Assembly (NCBI GenBank): GCA_000149265.1
Contig: CH002355.1
Location: forward strand, 157,433 to 221,432
Direction of reading: 5' to 3'
Source of the DNA: Ciona savignyi
Lineage: Eukaryota; Chordata; Ascidiacea; Phlebobranchia; Cionidae
Length of the DNA: 64,000 bases
The notes under the pieces were generated by a model. It ran no database searches, was not told where the DNA came from, and saw only the letters and a program-made list of their open reading frames with translations. Shown piece by piece: positions 57,001 through 64,000 of the stretch; positions within the stretch are counted from its first letter, which is position 1; every line of letters starts with the position of its first letter. Both the position numbers and the translations under genes were made by a program.

Positions 57001-60000
57001 AAACTTTCGTCTAGTATCCTAAAATCTATAAACGCATAATTTATTAAATGCAACATTTATAAAAACTGCACTTTAAGCCACCAGGAAAATGCACGTTGTC
57101 GCAGGTTTCTTACATCATAGTATCCGGTCGTCGTTAAATGTGCAATCATCGCATTAACTCCTAAAACGAATAAGTCACACAACTTCTAAAATCGTTTCGA
57201 TAACCTATAATTTGTGCGCTGTACTTTTAAAGCTATACTGTCACAAATCTGTATTGAGTTTACTATTTTAACTTAATTTTTTTAATTTTAAAATTAATGT
57301 GATTTACACAATATTCTGCAATGGTAATAACTGCTTCATGTAGACATGCCATTAGCTATTATTGTATATTTTATGAAAGAATTAAAAAGTACGATTTTTC
57401 GCAAACGAAGTTACAGCCTAAGTAAAACAAGCGTATAGCCTACCTAACAAACAAAATTTTATCAATATAAGCTTGCTTACAACTAATCGCAGTCATAACT
57501 GTCCGAAACTCATAAATTTGTTATGTCTGACCATTAGACCGGTTTTAAACATTTTCCCAGTGGCATCACGGTCCTTGATACAGTACCACTTTTAACCATA
57601 TGTGTGAGCAAATAACGGTTATTATATAACACAATACACCATTGCTTATTTTTGAATAAAAAACAACGTTCTGTACCTTGCCAACGATTCCTTGACTCGT
57701 TTGTGTTTACTGACATAATCATACAGGTCAACGGCAGGATGAGGTCGAACCATGACTAATAGAAACGCTTCTGTTGTCTCATGCCACTCAACAATGTCCA
57801 CCACACCACTACACCGAACCTGTAATTTACAAATCTGAACACGGAGGCTCAAAGAACGTAATAAACACAAAGATATTCCTAGTTATTTAGAATACTAACA
57901 ATGAAATGAATTCAAATCTAAACGTTATAAATTAATTATCCAATTGAATTAATAAAAACCGTACTTCTTACTTTAGTTATTGGTGCATATTACTTGTTAC
58001 TATAAGAGTCATATATTAACAAATACTCAGTAATAAAGCGAATTCACATTAAGTTAAAAAAAACTCATTTGGTCTAGGATTACCCACAGTCATTTCATTT
58101 CTAAATGTTCGGCTGGACACACATATGTCTATGTGTGGATTAAAGAATACAGGAACACAAGTGAAGAATTTGATCTAATGGAATATACTACGTTTTGAAT
58201 GGCCACATTTTGTAATTTAATACATTTGAACCCATTGAACGAATTAAGCTATTTACGGTCAAACAAGATAAGCATTTTATGTTTGTGTACGCATTATACA
58301 TCAACTCTCACGTAGCCATTTATACTGGCCTAATACCTAAATAATTGCAATATATATACCTTTCTAATGAACTTGAAATATATGTTTTGGTAACAAAAAT
58401 TCAAGAAACTTTCAATTGTGAGTGCCAATAATCAAATTACCGGACTTATTTTTTTATTTACAATGCATAACGATCGATCCCCAAAATCAGGTCCAAGACC
58501 GACACTCGTTACTATGAAGAGCAACCTACATCACCTCGTTAACTTGACAAAGAAGCGCTAACTCCAGAGGAACCACTTTTCCTCCCAACCAACCCCAACG
58601 TGTAGTTGCTGATTTCGATATTCGTTTGATCGCAACCCTCATCCCATCACTCCTTCGGTACCCCGATATCACCTGAACAAAACATTTTTCTTTGATGTAA
58701 TGGTATAAGCCATTAACAGTTCAAAATCCTTCCATATATTTTTTGCGGAACAATACAGACCATGTTTTAAGATGCAACATTCATTAGATTTAAGATGAAA
58801 CATCCATTAGACTGGGAGACTTTGCAAGGTTTATGCATGTCGACATTTCATATACAGTTTATTTAAAATTAACTAAAATTTCTTGGCCTGACTTACCGTT
58901 CCATTTTGAGTGTCGGAAAGTACATTTTGCAGCGAATATAGATCTCTTATCGTTGGTGATCTTTTGTCTGCATCGTCACTCGAAGAAGTCTTCTGTTGTG
59001 GACTCACCCTTCTCTTTATAGGCGGTGGCGTTTTGGCTACATGTGGTTTCTTTCCAAGAAATTCGGCTGTGGGTTTCTGTGACACGACCACCAATCGATG
59101 GTGATGCCATTTTGTACTTAATTCCTCATTAGCAGTCCGCGTTTCCTTCGTTTTTCTTCGATGATCAAATTTTGGCTCAGATTTCTTTGGAGGACTTGAA
59201 GACGACGATTTGCTTTCTGGTCTTTTTCGGCGATTGTATGTTGTGGTTGTGGATTCTTTCTGTTTGTTTTTACCACTTTGCTCTCTATAATCCGTTGTAG
59301 AGTTACTTGGGGCATTGCCGCGCGCTTCTGCCCTTGTTGGTTTCTCCCGAACACCTGAGTTGTTACGGCTAACGCCGTGACATGATTTAAGTGAGCGGGT
59401 ATCCCGCAGATGCGGTCTATATTTAAAATCATCGCAGTCAGAGCTAGACGAAAGCTTACTAGAACATGAATCACTAAACGAATCAGAGACCGATGAGCAT
59501 GATGTGTAAGCTGAAGACCTAGACGAGCTCTTTGACTTATGCTGTCTGTCGGCCGTTAACATTCCGTTTCGACCGAAATCTTTCGGCACGATTGATTGTT
59601 TTGTACTTCGTCTATCCGGTCTTAACTTTACTTGAGCAGGCTGTACTTCGGTGTGCCATTTAAGTGAATTAGCTATTCGTGATCCTTTCTGCTTTGGGGA
59701 ATCCTTTGAGCAAGATTTGTCCCTGGTTGATCTTGCTTTGTAGTCAACATGTTTTCGAAATTCTTGATTATTAGGCGTTTCTAAGTCACGTTCTAATCGC
59801 ATCGGTGAACTGATTCTTTTAGATGACCTTTTTGGTGACAACGCATATTCTTGAAGGCGATTTTGTTTCGAACTATAAGCTGGTGATATAGGAATTACTT
59901 GTGGTGGAGAACGTGGTAACCCTTCATCCGACGATGTCTTTTTGCATTCGTGGTTATGCCTCTTTTCTTTTCTTGAAAGATGGTGGGAAAATTTGTCCTT

Positions 60001-61398
60001 TCGTTTATCCACTCTGGCATACTCTGTATTAGGTTTCGAACCGTCCTTTTCACCAATGTGATCACTTCGGACTATAGTGAGAGCGTCTTTTTTGGAACGA
60101 GTAGATAATCTCATTTTCCCGTCAAATTCCGATGACAGAGAAATCCCATTTAACCTTGTCGAACGCGGAGAACCTGCCATTTCTGGAACGGGCCGATTGT
60201 CTTTTGCTACCCTTCTCCTTCGCCTTTCGTCATGTTTTTCGCGCTTTACCGTGACCGCATTTGCTCCCAACGATTTTGCACTGGCTTGATTGATTTGAAC
60301 TTCAACAATTGAATCTGGTTTCCGAGGCTTTGACATTTTCCCTTCACTGTCTTGTCTTGCTTTGACTTTTGTGGCTAAATCGTGCACCATTTTTTCGTCA
60401 TTATTACGTTTTACATGTTCCCGGTTTAAATGATACAAATCTTCAAGGGAACCATTTTTGAATTTTGCTTCAGTGTCGACGCTGGTCGAGTCACACGTGT
60501 TGTCAGCATCGATTGCAGAGCTTACTCGACCCTGAGACAACGTTCCCCTCGTGACCCTTAGATCGTTGTAAACTTGATATTTAGATACTTGCTTCTCAAC
60601 TATATTCTCGTTTATATCGGGGATACCAATAACGGTGCAGCCTTCTCCGTCACCCGACACGCTTCGTCCCCTCATTATAACTGATCCAGAAGTGCGACTT
60701 ATTGAATTCGGATGGGTTTCGCTACTAGTAGTAAAGCTCATGAAGCTCAGGTTTCGTCTAAGAGCTTCTTCTTCGTAATTCGAATCGTACACGTTTTCAT
60801 TTGAACCTTCGATTTTACATCCAAGCAAGTTCTCGCCTATACTATTACACCTCAAAGACGAATCACTTGAACGATTACGAAACACGGCGTGTCGTTCTTT
60901 CAAGCGCTTCACTTTCCTATGCTTTGAAGAACTCTGATTTTCCGACTGATCATGTACAGCAAGCATATCACTGACAACTACCCCGCCATTAACTGAACGA
61001 TTCGTCGTCTCGGGCCCCGGGGCAGGCTTACAACATTTACTCCCTCCTCTTTTATCTTCGATCGACTTTTTCTTTTTCTGGTCAGTTATCAATTTGTCTA
61101 CTTTAACAGTGTGTTTTTGTTTTAATCGCCTATTTCGTTGGCTTTTCATTGCAATGTTGCTCACAGAATCTGCATTTCTATGATGTTTATCAGTGATGAT
61201 TTTTTTCTCATGATTCTTTAAACCGCTGTTCCTTTTATCGTTTCGGTCGTTTTTAGTTTGACTTTCCAATGCTTTGTCCAAGGTGCACAGTTGTGCAAGA
61301 ACTAGGTCTAGACTTTTGTTAAGTTCATCATCACAACTTGAATCCTTTGTCGTTTGGTGAACTTCGTCTTTGGACATTTTGTAAACCTTTGTTGGCAT
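54014..61398 (-). CDS. PIM-like Ser/Thr kinase with 834-residue Lys/Ser-rich N-terminal region
   Basis: Six exons in phase: 61398-58897, 58672-58535, 57819-57677, 56444-56281, 55475-55322, 54167-54014 (1084 residues). The first exon encodes 834 residues of low-complexity, basic and Ser-rich sequence (for example RNRRLKQKH, KHRKVKRLKERH, a Ser block at about 617-656), probably disordered and nuclear. The kinase starts at its very end (IRDLYSLQNVL). It continues through VAIK (Lys ~850), VPLE (helix C Glu), HRDIKLEN (Asp ~950), IDFG (Asp ~969), FAGTPEYYAPEW and the PIM-type HKQYYGEALTVWSIGVLFYS, ending near LKLGAVLF. The region aligned with the glycine-rich loop reads SDTQNG and lacks the first two glycines. 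Start: the ATG at 61398 has A at -3. Kinase family assignment is confident; the fusion rests on the phase-0 splice 58897/58672. Confidence 0.87.
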
Positions 61399-63390
61399 CT
61401 TTTCCGTTCAGCCACCGTACACTGTAACGTGCTTTGAGATTGATTTAATCAAAGTTGTCTGCGCCATAACCTAAATAAACATCTCTGTAAGAAAATATAG
61501 TCTTTTTGTTTATTTATATTTTAATAGATAGACGTTTACACTGTAAAAATTCTTCATCGTAAACTGACAGTTTTATTTAGATATTAAGTCTTTATTTCTG
61601 ATCATATAGTTCAAAATTCGTACATGAATTTCGTTTTATGTAAAATCTTTAAGCGTTTTAAAAGGAGATATTAAGCTATTTCTTAACTAAACTTAGGCCA
61701 TGATGGAAAAGTAATGCTTACCGCTGTCCGTATGTAAAGCGGAGCCTGTGGTTAGTTAGAAAGCAAACATGTGTGGTAAAAATCAATATTTCGATTTGGT
61801 TGACCAGATAAAAAGAAACGGGGAAGGTAGGTAGTTTATTTTTCGTTTGAAGAATGGCATGCCACCTATCTTGCATTTAGTAAGTTTTGTAGGTTACTTG
61901 AACCGAGCAATATCCTTGACGATCAAATAGCCCACTTATCTAGCATTGCGGTTTCATAAATGATCCACAATAACCGATGTCGGACTTATTTAGGTGGTAC
62001 TTTTTCGTTTGGGTATCACGCTTTTTGTTATTCGAATACAAAAATACACCGAGTAAATCCTGTTCGACGTGTTTGTAAAAGATTGAAAAAGCGTCATAAC
62101 GACGTTGATGACGCATGGAGCGTAGAGTAATTCTGTTAACGGCCGCGGTATTACACGCCCATAATAGTTGTTAATTAAAATGGTGCGTGTTTTCCCACAA
62201 GCAACTGCTTTGCGACATGAGCTGTCGTTTGGGTTCGTAACAAGCGTGTTCGTATTTTTATTAAACATTTTATCATTTATTACAAGTGTGCGTTCTCTTT
62301 TGTTCTATTACTACATGGTGACACACGCAGATTTCTAGAAAAAGGGAACTTGTCTAATGAGCAAATCCGAGTTGTCTTACAAGCGAATCCAAAGTTTTAG
62401 AAAATGCCACCTATATATTGGTTAACATCCTGTGTATAAACCTGCATATACGAAACTTTAATCTGCTATAAAAGAAATGTAATATGACATTGATATATAT
62501 GACTTTTATAATAAAATACTGACCAACTAGTAGAACTAATCTTGAGCTACATTTCTTGAACACAAAAATGAAATCACATTTCACTACTTGTAGAACCTAC
62601 ACACAATTTCAATACTTGAGTTCTAAAACTAAAGAGTTTGTAGATTACTGCTGGATCTGTTGTGGTCAAATAACAAATCTACTTGCGAGTCGTTAATCGA
62701 GTTTACTCTTGACGAACGCAAAACCCTTGGGACGCCGCTTCCAATCAATTCCATTCCTGATTTTTCATTCAGACTTGAGATAAAAACTTGTCTCTTCGAT
62801 TTACGATAAGCTGACAGGTTGACCTCAGAAAACTCATTAATACTGTTTGGTTGAAATTGATTTTATCTTATAAGAATATTTGGTTTAATTTATATCTATT
62901 GTAATGATATCAAACTGTCACTATAGCGTATATTTGGGACAAAGGGCTAAGACCTATCTAATAGGCGTACGCCATACATACCCTGCCATAATTTGCTCTT
63001 TATTGATATATAAGGCCATTTTATTTAGCTTGTACTTTACACGTTTAATTGCACATACAACGTATGCATATAATGCTGACATAATTGCTCGGGGTGGCGC
63101 TTATACAATTTAGTTTTCAACGGGTCGCACTTTCCTGAGCATTAAGATTTCCTTAAAGAAAGAAATAGCACATAATGCTACATGTTCTTACTATTCTGGT
63201 AAGTTTTAATGGTAATACAATTTATTTCTTTTCTAATTCGATTTTTAGCCAGTTAAATTAAATTAGTTCGTCTTGATTGCCTGTCTTGTTGTAAAATGGA
63301 GGTTCAATCAAGTTAAATCAATTTCCGGAAACGTGGATTGTCTGTATGTTACCCATGCCTGCTCTAATGCGCGAAACCACTAGAGAACTA
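61399..63390. other. Upstream intergenic, no gene recognised
   Basis: It should contain the promoter and any 5' UTR exon of the PIM-like gene. A CGTTACAG sequence at about 61420 could be a 5' UTR or trans-splice acceptor. The rest is AT-rich without coding signal. Confidence 0.4.
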
Positions 63391-63404
63391 GTGCGTATGG
63401 ACAT

Positions 63405-63480
63405 TCGTGGTCACCATGGGAATCGAACCTGCACCCCTTCGGTTTATGATCCCCATATTTAACCACTGCTCATTATACCA
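63405..63480 (-). repeat. tRNA-Met-like sequence (pseudogene or SINE head)
   Basis: On the minus strand an A-box-like ATGAGCAGTGGTTAA is followed by an anticodon-loop-like GGATCATAAACCGAAGG and then a perfect B box GGTTCGATTCCC (63429-63418). The spacing of the boxes is tRNA-like and the loop would read CAT. The T and anticodon stems are imperfect, so it is not a functional tRNA gene. It directly abuts the minisatellite. Confidence 0.6.
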
Positions 63481-64000
63481 CCCCCTAATATGCCCATCAT
63501 ACGACCCCCTAATATGCCCATCATACAACCCCCTAACATGCACATCATACGACCCCCTAATGCCTTCATCATACATCCCCCTAATATGCCCATCATACGA
63601 CCCCCTAATATGCCCATCATACGACCCCCTAATATGCCCATCATACAACCCCCTAATATGCCCATCATACAACCCCCTAACATGCACATCATACGACCCC
63701 CTAATATGCCCATCATACATCCCCCTAATATGCCCATCATACAACCCCCTAATATGCACATCATACAACCCCCTAATATGCCCATCATACATCCCCCTAA
63801 TATGCCCATCATACATCCCCCTAATATGCCCATCATACAACCCCCTAATATGCCCATCATACGACCCCCTAATATGCCCATCATACGACCCCCTAATATG
63901 CCCATCATACAACCCCCTAATATGCCCATCATACCACCCCCTAATATGCCCATCATACAACCCCCTAATATGCCCATCATACGACCCCCTAATATGCCCA
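63477..64000. repeat. 24-bp minisatellite, about 22 copies, reaching the window edge
   Basis: The consensus plus-strand unit is CCCCCTAATATGCCCATCATA followed by CGA, CAA or CAT. Units are nearly all exactly 24 bases with few point changes (TATGCCC, CATGCAC, TGCCTTC variants). Because 24 is a multiple of three, two minus-strand frames stay open (8-residue repeats YDGHIRG-x and MMGILGG-x). This explains the long apparent ORFs without requiring a gene. The array continues beyond the window. Confidence 0.95.

Noticed and set aside
59118-59474. A 118-codon minus-strand ORF inside the PIM-like first exon
   Set aside because: It is an out-of-frame shadow of the 834-residue coding exon.
63405-63480. 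Functional tRNA-Met gene
   Set aside because: The boxes are good but the anticodon and T stems do not pair properly, so it was kept only as a tRNA-like repeat.
63388-63980. Two long minus-strand ORFs with 8-residue repeats
   Set aside because: The 24-bp period keeps two frames open at once and the sequence is a minisatellite with no start, conservation or splice support.

Overview
The window is AT-rich animal genomic DNA with short introns and many short interspersed repeats. Six multi-exon genes can be rebuilt from conserved protein blocks joined by GT-AG (occasionally GC-AG) splice sites with matching phases; a seventh is represented by one exon. Protein families, compact introns and a recurrent tRNA-derived SINE resemble an ascidian tunicate such as Ciona. 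The species is inference. There are no prokaryotic operons or CRISPR arrays, and one 305-base run of N.

Layout, left to right: an LRRNT exon at the left edge (minus, about 360-600); a MINPP1-type multiple inositol polyphosphate phosphatase (minus, 3778-8872, first exon not found); a small tail-anchored sulfotransferase-like protein (minus, 13916-15837); a repeat-rich stretch with a ~334-bp tandem array and a piggyBac-type MITE (16.6-19.3 kb); ribosomal protein RPS14 (minus, 20083-24111, with a TOP-type leader), whose introns carry three related H/ACA-type snoRNA candidates and a hAT-type MITE; ZCCHC24 (plus, 26817-29311); a GRXCR-like protein with an N-terminal PDZ domain (plus, 31795-36048); a 17-exon cGMP-dependent protein kinase (minus, 37341-47379, with the N gap in an intron); a repeat-filled interval (47.4-54 kb); a PIM-like kinase with an 834-residue Lys/Ser-rich N-terminal exon (minus, 54014-61398); and a 24-bp minisatellite running off the right edge beside a tRNA-Met-like sequence.

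The genes are functionally unrelated neighbours: inositol phosphate metabolism, translation, signalling kinases and a presumed actin-bundle/stereocilia-type factor. RPS14 and ZCCHC24 are divergent; GRXCR-like and PRKG converge tail to tail. The most unusual points are the PIM-like kinase with a degenerate glycine-rich loop fused to a giant disordered region, the triplicated snoRNA in RPS14 introns, the PDZ-GRXCR architecture, and the PRKG with a myristoylation-type N terminus plus an Arg-Ala-Ala B-site cassette. All exon models were made by eye and need transcript confirmation.
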